Below are positions 8,619-17,750 of a DNA stretch of 64,000 nucleotides, one piece after another; within the stretch, counting starts at the first letter, position 1; each line of letters opens with the position of its first letter. The notes beneath the pieces are model-generated. The model had not been told where the DNA came from. It saw only the letters and a program-made list of their open reading frames with translations, and made no database searches. The position numbers and the translations under genes are program-made. Source of the stretch: Ahrensia sp. (GTDB lineage Bacteria; Pseudomonadota; Alphaproteobacteria; Rhizobiales; Rhizobiaceae); assembly GCA_002706335.1 (NCBI GenBank), contig PAKZ01000030.1, forward strand, positions 1 to 64,000. Direction: 5' to 3'.

Positions 8619-10040
8619 CTAGCGCTTCACTTCCCAGGTGGTGATGCGTTCGCCGGTTTCGGAGTCCTTGCCGTCCTTTAGCTGGATTCCTTCAGAAAGC
8701 AGTTCATCGCGGATGCGATCGGCCTCGGCCCAGTTCTTGTCGCGGATGAAGGCGAGGCGTTCGTCGATGCGGGTCTGGACCGCGTCGAGGTCGATGCCGA
8801 TGGTCGGGGCAGCTTCCGGCAGACCGAGCAGGGCGAGCGCGGCGCGCAAGGGAGCGCCGGAAAGCGCGTTTATGGCGCGAAGCGCGTCGGTTGTGTCGAG
8901 ATCGTTGGAGATGCTTTCGACCACAGCCGAGACGTCGCCGGAATCAACCGCCTCACCGGCCCGACGCCATAGCCGTGCCAGCACCGCCTCCGCCTCCTCC
9001 AACCTCCGCTGCGAAAAGTCGATCGGCTCGCGGTAGTGGGGCATCAGCATGGCAAGGCGCAGGACTTCGCCGGGCCATTTTCGACCACCGAAGTTTTCCG
9101 TCGCCATCAGTTCGTGGATGGTGAAGAAGTTGCCCTCGGATTTGGACATCTTCCTGCCCTCTACCTGCAGGAAGCCGTTGTGCATCCAGACATTGGCCAT
9201 GCGGTCATTGCCATGGGCGCAGCAGGACTGGGCGATCTCGTTTTCGTGGTGCGGGAAGATCAGGTCGAGGCCGCCGCCATGGATGTCGAATAGCTCGCCC
9301 AGATGATGCTCGCTCATGACCGAGCACTCGATGTGCCAGCCGGGGCGGCCGTGGATCGTCACCTCGCCGTCGGCGGAGGGGAATTTGCCGTCCCAGCCGG
9401 GTTCGTCGGGATCGGATTCCTTCCAGAGGACGAAATCGGCCGGGTTCTTCTTGTGCGCCTCGACGGCGATGCGCGCGCCGGCCTGCTGCTCGTCGAGATT
9501 GCGCTTCGACAAGCCGCCATAGGCCGGCATGGAGGCGACGTCGAACAGAACCTCCCTGCCCTCGCTTCCCATCGCGACATAGGCGTGGCCGCCGTCGATC
9601 AGCGTGCGGATCATCGCGACCATGCCGTCGATATGCTCGGTGGCGCGGGGCTGGAATGTGGGCTGCAGGCAGCCCAGCGCGGCGGTGTCCTCGAGATATT
9701 GCACCAGCGTCTTCTCGGTTACCGCGCGGATCGCGGCGTTGAGGGACATGCGGCCGGCGTCGATCTCGTCGGAATAGTCGCGCAGGGCGCGGGCGTTGAT
9801 CTTGTCGTCGACGTCCGTGATGTTGCGGACATAGGTGACGTGATCCGGCCCGTAGACATGGCGCAGCAGCCGGAACAGCACGTCGAAGACGATGGCCGGG
9901 CGCGCATTGCCGATATGGGCGTAGTCGTAGACCGTCGGCCCGCAGACATACATGCGGACGTTCGAAGCATCGATCGGCTCGAAGGCCTCCTTCTGGCGCG
10001 TCAGCGTGTTGTAGAGGGTCAGGACGGGTGTGTCGGTCAT
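8619..10040 (-). CDS. cysS: Cysteine--tRNA ligase
   Basis: A 473-residue class I aminoacyl-tRNA synthetase charging tRNA-Cys. The zinc Cys lies in [11 protein letters not shown] (C33), the HIGN signature is at 42-45, [11 protein letters not shown] and HHENEIAQS hold further zinc ligands, and KMSKSEGNF is the ATP loop. The start at [11 protein letters not shown] is chosen over a longer open frame because the family begins here. It stands alone, with about 295 bases of non-coding DNA upstream in which I see nothing specific. Confidence 0.96.
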   Translation of the reverse strand: MTDTPVLTLYNTLTRQKEAFEPIDASNVRMYVCGPTVYDYAHIGNARPAIVFDVLFRLLRHVYGPDHVTYVRNITDVDDKINARALRDYSDEIDAGRMSLNAAIRAVTEKTLVQYLEDTAALGCLQPTFQPRATEHIDGMVAMIRTLIDGGHAYVAMGSEGREVLFDVASMPAYGGLSKRNLDEQQAGARIAVEAHKKNPADFVLWKESDPDEPGWDGKFPSADGEVTIHGRPGWHIECSVMSEHHLGELFDIHGGGLDLIFPHHENEIAQSCCAHGNDRMANVWMHNGFLQVEGRKMSKSEGNFFTIHELMATENFGGRKWPGEVLRLAMLMPHYREPIDFSQRRLEEAEAVLARLWRRAGEAVDSGDVSAVVESISNDLDTTDALRAINALSGAPLRAALALLGLPEAAPTIGIDLDAVQTRIDERLAFIRDKNWAEADRIRDELLSEGIQLKDGKDSETGERITTWEVKR

Positions 10041-10335
10041 CTCTCGGTCTCTCCCGGAATCGCACAGGTCATTCGCAGGGCTGGGACGCAAAGGCAACCC
10101 GCATGGCGCGGGCCCGTGCCAGCTTGAGACTGCACGGTAGCAATCGCGGCTCAGTTTTTCGTTTACGAAGGGCGCGAATCCGCGCGCGATGGACTACAAT
10201 ATCTTGCCTACTACAGGCACGGCTCCGGGTGTACGTGGCTGCTTGTTCAATCAGGCGTCACGCCAGCCTCCCAAACGCCCGCGGACCAGGGGAATGGTCG
10301 GCCGGGCCCGGAGCCGCTTGGTGCCTCCCGGGGCG

Positions 10336-10953
10336 TCAGGATCTGGCCAGGTTGAAGGCCAGAACGAACATGACCATGGCGATGACGATGTCGAGGACGC
10401 GCCATGCCGACGGCCGGGCGAAGACCGGCTGCAGGAAGCGCGCGCCATAGCCGAGCGCGAAGAACCACACAAAAGACGCAAGCACCGCGCCGGCACCGAA
10501 GCCGAGCCGCGCATCGCCCTCGTAGCGGCCGGAAATGGCGCCGAGCGCGACGACCGTATCCAGATAGACATGCGGGTTGAGGAAGGTGAAAGACAGGCAG
10601 GTGGCGACCGCCTTCGCCAGAGACGTGCCGCCACGCCTGTCGGCCTTCAGCGCGCCGGGCTTCCAGGCGCGACGCAGCGCGATCAGGCCATAGGCGGCGA
10701 GGAAGGCGGCGCCGGCCCAGGTGACGATACGGATCGCCGTCTCGCTCTGCGCGACCAGCGTGCCGAAACCGCCGACGCCGACCGCGATCAGCACCGCATC
10801 GGACAGCGCGCAGATCAGGCAGAGGATGAAGATATGCTCGCGCAGCAGCCCCTGGCGCAGGATGAAAGCGTTCTGCGCGCCGATGGCGACGATCAGCGAC
10901 GCACCGAAGAAGAAGCCGGACAGGCCGGCGGCGATGACGGGCGAAATGGGCAT
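10336..10953 (-). CDS. LysE/ArgO-type amino-acid exporter
   Basis: A 205-residue inner-membrane protein with about six hydrophobic helices. The N-terminal SLIVAIGAQNAFILRQGL and the central LSFTFLNPHVYLDTVVALG are family signatures of LysE/ArgO exporters of basic amino acids. A LysR-type regulator (ArgP/LysG) that often accompanies such genes is not present here. ArgO and LysE cannot be told apart safely from sequence reading; export of lysine and/or arginine is the likely role. Confidence 0.88.
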   Translation of the reverse strand: MPISPVIAAGLSGFFFGASLIVAIGAQNAFILRQGLLREHIFILCLICALSDAVLIAVGVGGFGTLVAQSETAIRIVTWAGAAFLAAYGLIALRRAWKPGALKADRRGGTSLAKAVATCLSFTFLNPHVYLDTVVALGAISGRYEGDARLGFGAGAVLASFVWFFALGYGARFLQPVFARPSAWRVLDIVIAMVMFVLAFNLARS

Positions 10954-11324
10954 GGGGTGGCTTTGGCCGAGTGCTCACAAGAGATCAAGGCCGGATGCGG
11001 GCAGAGCGGGACGCGCGTCCTTCAGATAATCCACATCAACCCGATATGGATGGACCTTCATCGCCTGCCCGGCGCTGTCGTCTTCGCCACCGGGCGACGG
11101 CCCCTTCGGCCGGTTCTTCGTGGCCAGCGATCCCGACGGCTACGCCATCACCTTCCACACAGCGCAAGGCTGAGCACGGGGGCGGTCAGGACGGGCGAAA
11201 CGAATACCGGTCGTCAAACGCAAGCGATTTCACGGATGGCTCCGCCCCGCGCCAAAAACAATTAACAAGTTTATTTAATCGTGGTAACTCCGGGCATGGC
11301 TTTTGTCGCCGCCGGGAGGGAATC
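10954..11324. other. Non-coding stretch holding a VOC gene remnant
   Basis: This 371-base gap between the exporter start and the Ldh2-type gene contains no intact gene. The only protein-like trace is the short remnant at 11096-11173. The last 50 bases are AT-richer and carry the GGGAGGG ribosome-binding sequence of the next gene. Confidence 0.5.
11096..11173 (+). pseudogene. Remnant of a VOC-family gene (3' end only)
   Basis: Twenty-five codons ending in TGA read DGPFGRFFVASDPDG followed by YAITFH, closely resembling the last beta-alpha unit of VOC/glyoxalase proteins (compare FVRDPDGHNIEAV in the intact VOC gene at 3851-4234). No start codon or upstream VOC sequence is visible in this frame, so it looks like the tail of a deleted gene. 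The match is short and could be chance. Confidence 0.35.
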
Positions 11325-12338
11325 TTGCGACTGAAAATCACTGACGCTCGCGCGATGATAGAGTCGGCGCTGGCAGCGAACGGTTATACTGCTGACGAAC
11401 CCGCAACGATCGCCGATCACCTTATGGACTGCGAATTGCGCGGACTCGGCTATGCCGGGCTGGCGCGCGCGGTCGCGATCATCGAGCACGACCGCCGCAG
11501 CAACCTCACGCGACGCGCGATCACGATCCGACATGAAAGCGCCGTTTCCGCTTCGCTCGATGGTGGCGACGACCTCGGTTACCTCGTCGCCATGCGCGCA
11601 ACCGGGATGGCCATAACCAAGGCGCAGGCGTCGGGCATAGGAATCGTCGGCGCGTCACGCACGCACTTCACCGGCATGTTTTCGTATTATCTGGAAAGGG
11701 TGACCGCGGCTGGCCTTGTCGGCATGATTGCCGGCAGCGGACCTTCGGCGGTGGCGCCTCATGGCGGTACCGAGCCGCGCTTCAGCACAAACCCGATTGC
11801 CTTCGGATTTCCCTCCGACGGGCTTCCGGTGATCTGGGATATCTCGACGTCCAGCATAACCCATGCGGAGGTGCTGCTGGCAATGCGGCTGGGCGAGCCC
11901 CTGCCGTCAGGCAGCGCCTTCGACGCGGAAGGGAACGCGACGACCGATCCGTCAAAAGTGCTTGGCGGGGGCGCAATGGCGACATGGGGAGGGCATCGCG
12001 GTTCGGGGCTGGCGCTGAGCGTCCAGTTGCTCTCGATGATGGCCGGCCAGCACAATGTCCACGGACCCTACCCCGAACCCGGCGATTTCGGTTATCTCAT
12101 CACGGCGATCGACCCGGGCTTGTTCGGCTCCGCCGATGAATTCCGACGTTCGGTTTCCGCCTATGTCGAGCAGATTCGCCAGACCCGGCCACTCGATCCG
12201 GGAACGCCAGTGCGCTTGCCATTCGAGCGATCGGTAAAAATCCGCGAGCGGACACTGGCGCAGGGGCACATCGAAGTTGCCGACCGCGTGGTGGAGACGC
12301 TTCACGCATTCGCAAAGCAGACCTCATCAGGCGGCTGA
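11325..12338 (+). CDS. Ldh2 family (malate/L-lactate-type) NAD(P)-dependent dehydrogenase
   Basis: A 337-residue oxidoreductase of the malate/L-sulfolactate/ureidoglycolate dehydrogenase family, which uses a fold distinct from classical LDH. Recognisable segments are ASRTHFTGMFSYYLE (catalytic His and helix), GPSAVAPHGGTEPRFSTNP (NAD-binding turn) and GGHRGSGLALSVQLLSMMAG. The start is the TTG at 11325 (protein begins LRLKITD), because it lies 5 bases after a strong GGGAGGG; no ATG fits as well. Length is usual. The substrate, a small 2-hydroxy acid, cannot be named. It has no clear operon partner. Confidence 0.85.
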   Translation: MRLKITDARAMIESALAANGYTADEPATIADHLMDCELRGLGYAGLARAVAIIEHDRRSNLTRRAITIRHESAVSASLDGGDDLGYLVAMRATGMAITKAQASGIGIVGASRTHFTGMFSYYLERVTAAGLVGMIAGSGPSAVAPHGGTEPRFSTNPIAFGFPSDGLPVIWDISTSSITHAEVLLAMRLGEPLPSGSAFDAEGNATTDPSKVLGGGAMATWGGHRGSGLALSVQLLSMMAGQHNVHGPYPEPGDFGYLITAIDPGLFGSADEFRRSVSAYVEQIRQTRPLDPGTPVRLPFERSVKIRERTLAQGHIEVADRVVETLHAFAKQTSSGG

Positions 12339-12470
12339 GCGCCGGCGGTCTAATTGGAGCGAGCGAGCGCAACGTAGGCGCGAAGCTGCCGTTCGCATGG
12401 TCCAGACGAATGACAACCAGGGGCTCAACGCGACCATCAGGCTCGCATTGCGCGCTTATGATTCAAAGCC

Positions 12471-13232
12471 CTAAAGCAGGCTCATCTGATCGTCGGGCGG
12501 GGACGGTTTGTCGTCCTTGCCGGAGACGAAGGGTTTGGGCTCGACGCGGTCCTGCACGTCGGGTGTCGTGTTGGCGACCTTGTTAACCTTGTCGGAGACC
12601 GGGATCATCTCGAAATAGCCTTCCGGCGCGCCCTTCAGGAGGTCGGCGACGTCGCGCGGTTCCTGGGTGCGGCAGTCGAGCCAGCGGGAGAAATCCTCCG
12701 GCTGGATGACGACCGGCATGCGGTCGTGGACGAAGGAGATGTCCGGCGTCGAGGCGGCGGTGATGATGGCGGCGGAATCGAGTTCGCTTCCCTCCGCGGC
12801 CATCCAGCTTTCCATCAGGCCGGCAAAGGCGCAGAGGCCGCCATTCGCGGGGCGCACCCAATAGGCCTGCGACTGGCCGGAGGCCTTGTCGCGCTTCCAT
12901 TCGTAAAAGCCCGAAGCCGGGATCAGCGCGCGCTTGTGGCGCATTGGCGCGCGGAAGGAGGCCTTGGTGGCCGCCGTCTCGCCGCGGGCGTTGATCAGCA
13001 GCGGGAATTCCTTCGGGTCCTTGACCCAGGAGGGCAGCAGGCCCCAGCGGACCAGATGCGCCTCGCGGTCCGGCCGGTTGGAGCCCGGCTCGCGCGGCGG
13101 CGCGGCCGAGATGACCAGGATCGGCTGGGTCGGCGCGATGTTGTAGCGCGGCGGGAAAGCCTCCAGCCCCTCAAGGGCGAAGAAGGCCTCGACCTCCTCG
13201 GGCGTTTGCAGGAGCGAGAAGCGGCCGCACAT
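12471..13232 (-). CDS. SOS response-associated peptidase (YedK/HMCES)
   Basis: A 253-residue SRAP-domain protein that forms a covalent bond with abasic sites in single-stranded DNA. The catalytic Cys is residue 2 after Met removal (MCGRFSLL); YNIAPTQP, NARGETAA and ASGFYEWKR are the other conserved motifs, including the active-site Asn and Glu. The start must be this Met because Cys2 has to become N-terminal. The last 30 residues are a charged, probably disordered tail. It is divergent from the Nudix gene with 109 bases between. Confidence 0.94.
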   Translation of the reverse strand: MCGRFSLLQTPEEVEAFFALEGLEAFPPRYNIAPTQPILVISAAPPREPGSNRPDREAHLVRWGLLPSWVKDPKEFPLLINARGETAATKASFRAPMRHKRALIPASGFYEWKRDKASGQSQAYWVRPANGGLCAFAGLMESWMAAEGSELDSAAIITAASTPDISFVHDRMPVVIQPEDFSRWLDCRTQEPRDVADLLKGAPEGYFEMIPVSDKVNKVANTTPDVQDRVEPKPFVSGKDDKPSPPDDQMSLL

Positions 13233-13341
13233 CAGTGAGTACGCGCCGTTGCGGGAACCATCGCCATCAATTTCGTCATGCCCTTCAATCTTTCGGTCCG
13301 GCGGTGTTACACAGGTGCCCAGTATCGGTTCGAAAAGCAAC

Positions 13342-13803
13342 ATGGACGACATCTCTTCCCCGGCCCCTGGCACCGCCCTGCCCCGCGTCGCCGTCTCGGT
13401 GGCGGCGCGTCATCCCGAAACCGGCCGTTTCCTGCTGGTGAAGCGCGGCCGGCCGCCGGCCAAGGATCTGTGGGCCTTTCCCGGCGGCAGCGTCGATTTC
13501 GGCGAGACGCTGGCGGAAGCGGCGGCGCGCGAATTGCGCGAGGAGACCGGGCTGTCGGCGACCGACATCCGCTTTGAGGCGCTGTTCGAACTGATCGATG
13601 ACGGAACCGGGGGCGATACGCGACACCATTTCGTGTTGTTCGTGCACCGCGCCGAGGCGACTGGCGAGCCCGTGGCCGCAGACGACGCGGCGGATGCCGG
13701 CTGGTTCGACATCGCGGCGATGAAGGCGCTTCCACTGACCGACTCCACCATCGAGGTGGTCGAGGCGATCGAGGCGGATTACCGCGACGCTGGCGCGCCG
13801 TGA
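13342..13803 (+). CDS. Nudix hydrolase
   Basis: A 153-residue hydrolase of nucleoside diphosphates linked to another moiety. The Nudix box GGSVDFGETLAEAAARELRE continues with ETGL and fits the GX5EX7REUXEEXGU pattern completely, so the Mg-binding Glu residues are present. The start is the ATG at 13342 (MDDISSP), which precedes the first beta strand by a usual distance. The early VLLVKR-like strand (RFLLVKRGRPP) resembles ADP-ribose pyrophosphatase-type members; exact substrate unknown. Confidence 0.9.
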   Translation: MDDISSPAPGTALPRVAVSVAARHPETGRFLLVKRGRPPAKDLWAFPGGSVDFGETLAEAAARELREETGLSATDIRFEALFELIDDGTGGDTRHHFVLFVHRAEATGEPVAADDAADAGWFDIAAMKALPLTDSTIEVVEAIEADYRDAGAP

Positions 13804-13870
13804 CGTAATCGGATAACCGACACAATCAGGTGACAGGCTCAGGACCGACGGAAAGCGAAACGCGGACGAG

Positions 13871-14257
13871 ATGACGACGGGCAAGGCAAAAATTCTTGGC
13901 ATGGCGGCGGCGTTTGCGCTGGCGATGACCGCGTCCGCCCCGGCGCAGGTCTCGGCGACGGTTCCCTATGATGCCAAGCTGATGCGGCTCGCCGAAGTGC
14001 TCGGCTCCATCCACTATCTACGCAATCTGTGCGGCGAAACGTCGAACCAGTGGCGCGAGCAGATGGAGGGCATGCTGGTCGCGGAAAATCCGGAGCCGCT
14101 GCGCCGCGCGCGGATGATCGCCAGCTTCAATCGGGGCTACCGGACCTTCGACAGCGTCTATGTGACCTGCACCGAACAGGCGCTGGCGGCGGTGGATCGC
14201 TACATGGAGGAAGGCCGGACTCTGGCCCGCGAAATCACCAATCGTTACGGCGAATAG
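13871..14257 (+). CDS. TIGR02301 family secreted protein
   Basis: A 128-residue protein with a signal peptide (cleavage near AMTASAPAQ, residue about 26). It matches the TIGR02301 family of alphaproteobacteria: HYLRNLCGETSNQWRE and SFNRGYRTFDSVYVTCTEQA contain the two well-spaced conserved Cys that may form a disulfide in the periplasm. Function unknown in the family. It is followed by the 85-residue protein on the same strand, 130 bases downstream. Confidence 0.85.
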   Translation: MTTGKAKILGMAAAFALAMTASAPAQVSATVPYDAKLMRLAEVLGSIHYLRNLCGETSNQWREQMEGMLVAENPEPLRRARMIASFNRGYRTFDSVYVTCTEQALAAVDRYMEEGRTLAREITNRYGE

Positions 14258-14387
14258 GCGGTTTTGATCACGTTTTAACACAGCATTAACGGTTTTACCG
14301 CTTGCGACTTTTTTTCTGCGTCCACTGCCGATATGTTAACAGCGCGTAAATGACGTGTGCCATTTTTGATCAAGTGCGGCTGAGTAT

Positions 14388-14645
14388 ATGGAAGTTACTG
14401 TAAACGAGATGGATGAAATCATCGCGCGCGAAAAGCGCATGGCGGCGATGGAGTTTCAACTTGAGGCCTGGGCGGACGGTGTCATGGAAGGCATCGAGTC
14501 CACTATCCTGGCCGACGCCGCGATCGCGACCGCGCTCGAAGAGACCATCCGCGAACAGGGCGAGGACGCGGCTCTGGCGCTGGTCGATACGCTGCGCGAG
14601 CGCATTCTGTGCGGCGAATTCACGCCGAACCGCTCGGTGCAGTAA
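14388..14645 (+). CDS. Small acidic cytoplasmic protein, 85 residues
   Basis: An 85-residue, mostly helical, acidic protein (MEVTVNEMDEIIAREKRMAAM at the start, given here at its full motif length). It contains no signal peptide, membrane span or Cys cluster apart from one Cys near the end. I do not recognise the family. It has good codon bias and sits 27 bases before the next gene on the same strand, so the pair may be cotranscribed. Confidence 0.6.
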   Translation: MEVTVNEMDEIIAREKRMAAMEFQLEAWADGVMEGIESTILADAAIATALEETIREQGEDAALALVDTLRERILCGEFTPNRSVQ

Positions 14646-14671
14646 CGCTCCCGGAGGGGCTTGCGAACATC

Positions 14672-15403
14672 ATGACGATCTTGGCCGACCGGCTTGAGGA
14701 TCGACGGCTTGCCCGCCGCTGGAATGACCTTGGCCGCGTGACGGTGCGTGCCCTGCTGCCGATATTCCTGATCTTCGCCTCTGCCAATGCAGGTTTCGCG
14801 CAGACCGGCGACGTGCCGCCGCCGCCCTCCGGTCTCGTGCCCCTGCCCGCCCCGATCGCGCCGCCGACCTATCAGGATCCCGAGAACCCGCTGGCGATGC
14901 CGGACAGGTCCCGGAGCGGCGGTTCGGGCACTGCCGAACCGATCATCGGCGGGAGCCTCGACGCGTTGCCGGAGCCCGTGAAACGCATGCGCGAGCGGAT
15001 CATGCAGGCCGCGCGCGACGCCGATTTCGAGGCGCTCAGGCCGCTGATGGGCGGCGGCTCCGAAGGGACGCAGCTCTCCTTCGGGGTGGTCGACGGCGAC
15101 CCGATCGATTTCCTGCGCAGCCAGGGCGGCGATCCGGACGGCTACGAGATCCTGGCGATCCTCGAGGAGGTGCTGGAGGCCGGCTATGCGATCTACGATC
15201 CCGGTACGCCGAACGAGACCTATGTCTGGCCCTATTTCGCGGCGACCTCGCTGGAAGCTCTGACGCCGAAACAGCGCGTCGAACTGTTCAAGCTGGTGAC
15301 GTCAGGCGATTACGAGGACATGCGCGATTTCGGCGCCTATATTTTCTACCGCGCCGGCATCTCGTCGGACGGGCGCTGGCGGTTTTTCGTGGCGGGGGAT
15401 TAG
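14672..15403 (+). CDS. Secreted hypothetical protein; its 3' end is duplicated at 17.8 kb
   Basis: A 243-residue protein with a long positively charged N-terminus, a hydrophobic signal segment (about residues 24-43, ending SANAGFAQ) and a Pro-rich linker (PPPPSGLVPLPAPIAPP). The folded part (about residues 95-243) ends with DFGAYIFYRAGISSDGRWRF followed by FVAGD. Similar proteins occur widely in Rhizobiales; function unknown. The ATG at 14672 lies 12 bases after GGAGGGG. The last 82 bases reappear, with an 11-base deletion, at 17751-17821, which marks this gene as the insertion point of a 2.3-kb segment. Confidence 0.78.
   Translation: MTILADRLEDRRLARRWNDLGRVTVRALLPIFLIFASANAGFAQTGDVPPPPSGLVPLPAPIAPPTYQDPENPLAMPDRSRSGGSGTAEPIIGGSLDALPEPVKRMRERIMQAARDADFEALRPLMGGGSEGTQLSFGVVDGDPIDFLRSQGGDPDGYEILAILEEVLEAGYAIYDPGTPNETYVWPYFAATSLEALTPKQRVELFKLVTSGDYEDMRDFGAYIFYRAGISSDGRWRFFVAGD
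15320..15401 (+). repeat. Direct repeat, copy 1 (gene 3' end)
   Basis: These 82 bases form the intact 3' end of the gene at 14672-15403. They match 17751-17821 closely: apart from an 11-base stretch (CATCTCGTCGG) missing from copy 2, I count three single-base differences. Similarity stops right after GGGGGATT in both copies. Confidence 0.85.
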
Positions 15404-15605
15404 GATCGGGAAGAGCAAAGACTGCGCTTTTCGCCGATTTGCTGATTGCCTCGAACGGTCAGTGAACGCGGAATGACTTTCCGACGTTAATTGATCCACG
15501 CTCGACCTCGGGAAAGGCATACTTGATGCCGTTGTTGAGTTGAGAGTTGAACCTAGGCTTCAAACAAAGAATTGGGACGCGCAGCAGCTCAGCAATACGC
15601 TTCGT

Positions 15606-17006
15606 TCAAGCATGCTCCTCCCGCCACTCTTTGAGTAGCGCCTCATATGTCTCAACAACACCCAACTTTTCTCCGGTACGAGTCTCAAAATCAGTCCTAA
15701 TTTCCTCGATATCCACCCAGTGGCTTGGATATGTGAAACCCTCCGGTATCAACGTTTTCCCCTCACCATTTGAGATTCCCACTGTCTTATCCAAAACATT
15801 CTGATCGAAAATTTTCGCTCGCGAAAAATCAGTTTCAAACAAGTACGCTCCGGTAAAATTAGCCCTCTGGCCAACAATTACGCCCGCGAAGTCTGTCCCC
15901 ATGAAACTGGCCTGAGAAAAATCGCTGCCAACCCACGCTCCAATCCACTTCGTATCATCTAGGCGAGCACGGATAAACGAACCGCCCGAGATACCCCCGT
16001 GTGCGCCTTCACTTTGAGAAAAGTCACAATTTGAAAGCTCTGCATCCCTAAAAATTGATCCTGCAACAGAGGCGTTTATCAGGGTTGAAAACTCCAAATC
16101 GGCGTTCTCAAAGTCACACTGGTAAAATCGGGCACCGCGAAAGTCGCAAAATCTCAGCGATGCATTTCTCGCAGTTACGCGATCAAGTTTGACTGGCCCG
16201 AACCTTCCATCAAACACTACAGCCCCATTTAGCACGGAATTGCTGAGGTCAAGTTGGTACGGAGGACGCAAAGACGCCTCATATTTAACTCTCTCAGGAC
16301 TTCTTCTCGCGATCACACTGAGCGCCGTTTGCAAGTCCGCCCTTAACGATGAGTTGAAATCAGGTTCGTCGTCTGAAGTATCGACCAATGCGTCGGCGCT
16401 AGCGCCGTGTGACCGAGAACGGCTGTTTTCTCTGATGTAAGTACAGAGTATTTCCATGACTTGCACATGGTCCCGCAAGCTGTCTTCAGCAATTCGCTCC
16501 AAGGCAAAAATGGAGCCAATTCGAACTTCCAAATTCGGCTCTGTTATTTCCTCAAATATCGGTTTGGAAAAATCAGGTTCCCCGTTTTCATCCCTCTCAT
16601 AGGCTAGCCGCCCACTCGCACGCAGTCTTTGACGTCTCATTGTGCGAGTCGCCCCCAGCCCATCAACAGCCTGGTTTACGCGATCCGTAATGTGACCTTG
16701 TTCCGCGACCAGTGCCTGCTTGTGAGCAATTATTGATCGCCAGACCAGAAACGGTGCCGCGAATAGGGTTGTAAGCAACAAGCCAAAATTCCGGACAGAT
16801 TCCGAGGAATCGTCGCCGACCAAAAGCGGGATTCCGAGAGATGCTAAAAAGAGCCTTGCAAGGACAAGCATCCCGGTTGCCAAAACGGCCAGCAAAATCA
16901 GAAAGGCTAGTACTCCCACGCATGCGCCAAACCACCTGCCGCGAGAAAAATCAGGTTGGGTACTGATACCCAACCAATCCAAGAAATTTGGCTTCGTTTC
17001 CCTCAA
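15606..17006 (-). CDS. Membrane-anchored pentapeptide-repeat protein
   Basis: A 466-residue protein. Two hydrophobic segments at about residues 27-56 and 74-92 should anchor it in the membrane; a helical middle part follows, and residues about 255-400 are pentapeptide repeats with the A(D/N)LXX rhythm (for example ASLRFCDFRGARFYQCDFEN, ADLEFSTLINA, RANFTGAYLFETDFS), which fold as a right-handed beta-helix. The last 60 residues are not repetitive. The start is TTG with GGTGGG upstream. It starts 11 bases after the DUF2971 stop, so the two form an operon. Codon use differs from neighbours (more A/T at third positions), a sign of transfer. Function unknown; similar architectures occur in accessory islands. 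Confidence 0.8.
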   Translation of the reverse strand: MRETKPNFLDWLGISTQPDFSRGRWFGACVGVLAFLILLAVLATGMLVLARLFLASLGIPLLVGDDSSESVRNFGLLLTTLFAAPFLVWRSIIAHKQALVAEQGHITDRVNQAVDGLGATRTMRRQRLRASGRLAYERDENGEPDFSKPIFEEITEPNLEVRIGSIFALERIAEDSLRDHVQVMEILCTYIRENSRSRSHGASADALVDTSDDEPDFNSSLRADLQTALSVIARRSPERVKYEASLRPPYQLDLSNSVLNGAVVFDGRFGPVKLDRVTARNASLRFCDFRGARFYQCDFENADLEFSTLINASVAGSIFRDAELSNCDFSQSEGAHGGISGGSFIRARLDDTKWIGAWVGSDFSQASFMGTDFAGVIVGQRANFTGAYLFETDFSRAKIFDQNVLDKTVGISNGEGKTLIPEGFTYPSHWVDIEEIRTDFETRTGEKLGVVETYEALLKEWREEHA

Positions 17007-17017
17007 ACCAAACCCAC

Positions 17018-17707
17018 CTAATTCCAGGCGCTTTCTCGCAAATTACGAACAATATCAAAATTTCTAAAAGCTGCTCGGACTTTAAACCTCTCAACTTCTT
17101 CGAATTCCGAACCAAGCACGCGATCCAGCTGACGTCGCGTAATATCGCAGCGCTCGCCGACAAGTACCTGACGTAAAGTCATATGCGGTTGAAATGACTG
17201 GAAGAACAGGCCGGAAACGGGGTCTTGGTTTCCCAATTCCACCAGCATTCGATATTCAGACTCATAGCTCCAAGCGTCGAATTTTACGCTGAAATAACTC
17301 AAGAGAATTCGAACACCCTCTTCGGAGGTTAAGCTTCTGAACTCCGACCACCCCATCCGTTCGCGGATGTAATCAACCTCTCGGAGTTCATTGTGCTCTT
17401 TGATGTCAAATCCCAGACACAGCCCCCTGTGATTGTCGGCGTAGTGAGCCCACAGCAGCGGATGCCGGCAGCTGCTACTGAAGCATATTAAGCCTAGTTG
17501 TGCTCCAAGCTCAGCTCTTGCCTTTCGCATAACCCTGCGAACATGCCGGTCACCGGTTATGCTTAACCACTCAAAAGGGTCATTCAAATCCCCGACAGTT
17601 GATATCTTCAACCGCTGATCGCGAATTGCTTCCAAGCCGAACCGGGCGGATGTGAAATAGTAAAGCCTCACCGATTCTCGCCTCATCTTCAAGTTGGATG
17701 AATTCAT
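17018..17707 (-). CDS. DUF2971 family protein
   Basis: A 229-residue protein with the DUF2971 pattern: YYFTSARFGLEAIRDQRLK at the N-terminus, NDPFEW, then LICFSSSCRHPLLWAHYAD and HRGLCLGFD, and a late YESEYRMLVE. The CFS...LWAHYA...G.C.GFD core defines the family, whose biochemical role is unknown although members are common in variable and defence-rich regions. The first Met (17707) or the Met eight codons on could be the start. It is the first gene of the two-gene insert operon. Confidence 0.8.
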   Translation of the reverse strand: MNSSNLKMRRESVRLYYFTSARFGLEAIRDQRLKISTVGDLNDPFEWLSITGDRHVRRVMRKARAELGAQLGLICFSSSCRHPLLWAHYADNHRGLCLGFDIKEHNELREVDYIRERMGWSEFRSLTSEEGVRILLSYFSVKFDAWSYESEYRMLVELGNQDPVSGLFFQSFQPHMTLRQVLVGERCDITRRQLDRVLGSEFEEVERFKVRAAFRNFDIVRNLRESAWN

Positions 17708-17750
17708 GATATGTCGATTTGCGTGCCAAAGGTATCTTTACTCCGATGAG

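Larger units (their letters stand above)
15404..17750. mobile_element. Repeat-bordered 2.3-kb insert (candidate mini-island)
   Basis: The segment between the two direct repeats holds two minus-strand genes, a DUF2971 protein and a pentapeptide-repeat membrane protein, in DNA visibly richer in A and T than either side. Duplication of a gene's 3' end is what site-specific integration into that end leaves behind. There is no integrase, so it would be a decayed or minimal element. Simple duplication followed by replacement is an alternative. The 200 bases between copy 1 and the pentapeptide gene hold no intact gene. Confidence 0.6.

Noticed and set aside
12277-12474. 65-residue open frame between the Ldh2-type gene and the SOS peptidase gene
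   Set aside because: It overlaps the 3' end of the dehydrogenase gene in another frame, has no recognisable motif, and its last codons meet the end of the convergent gene.
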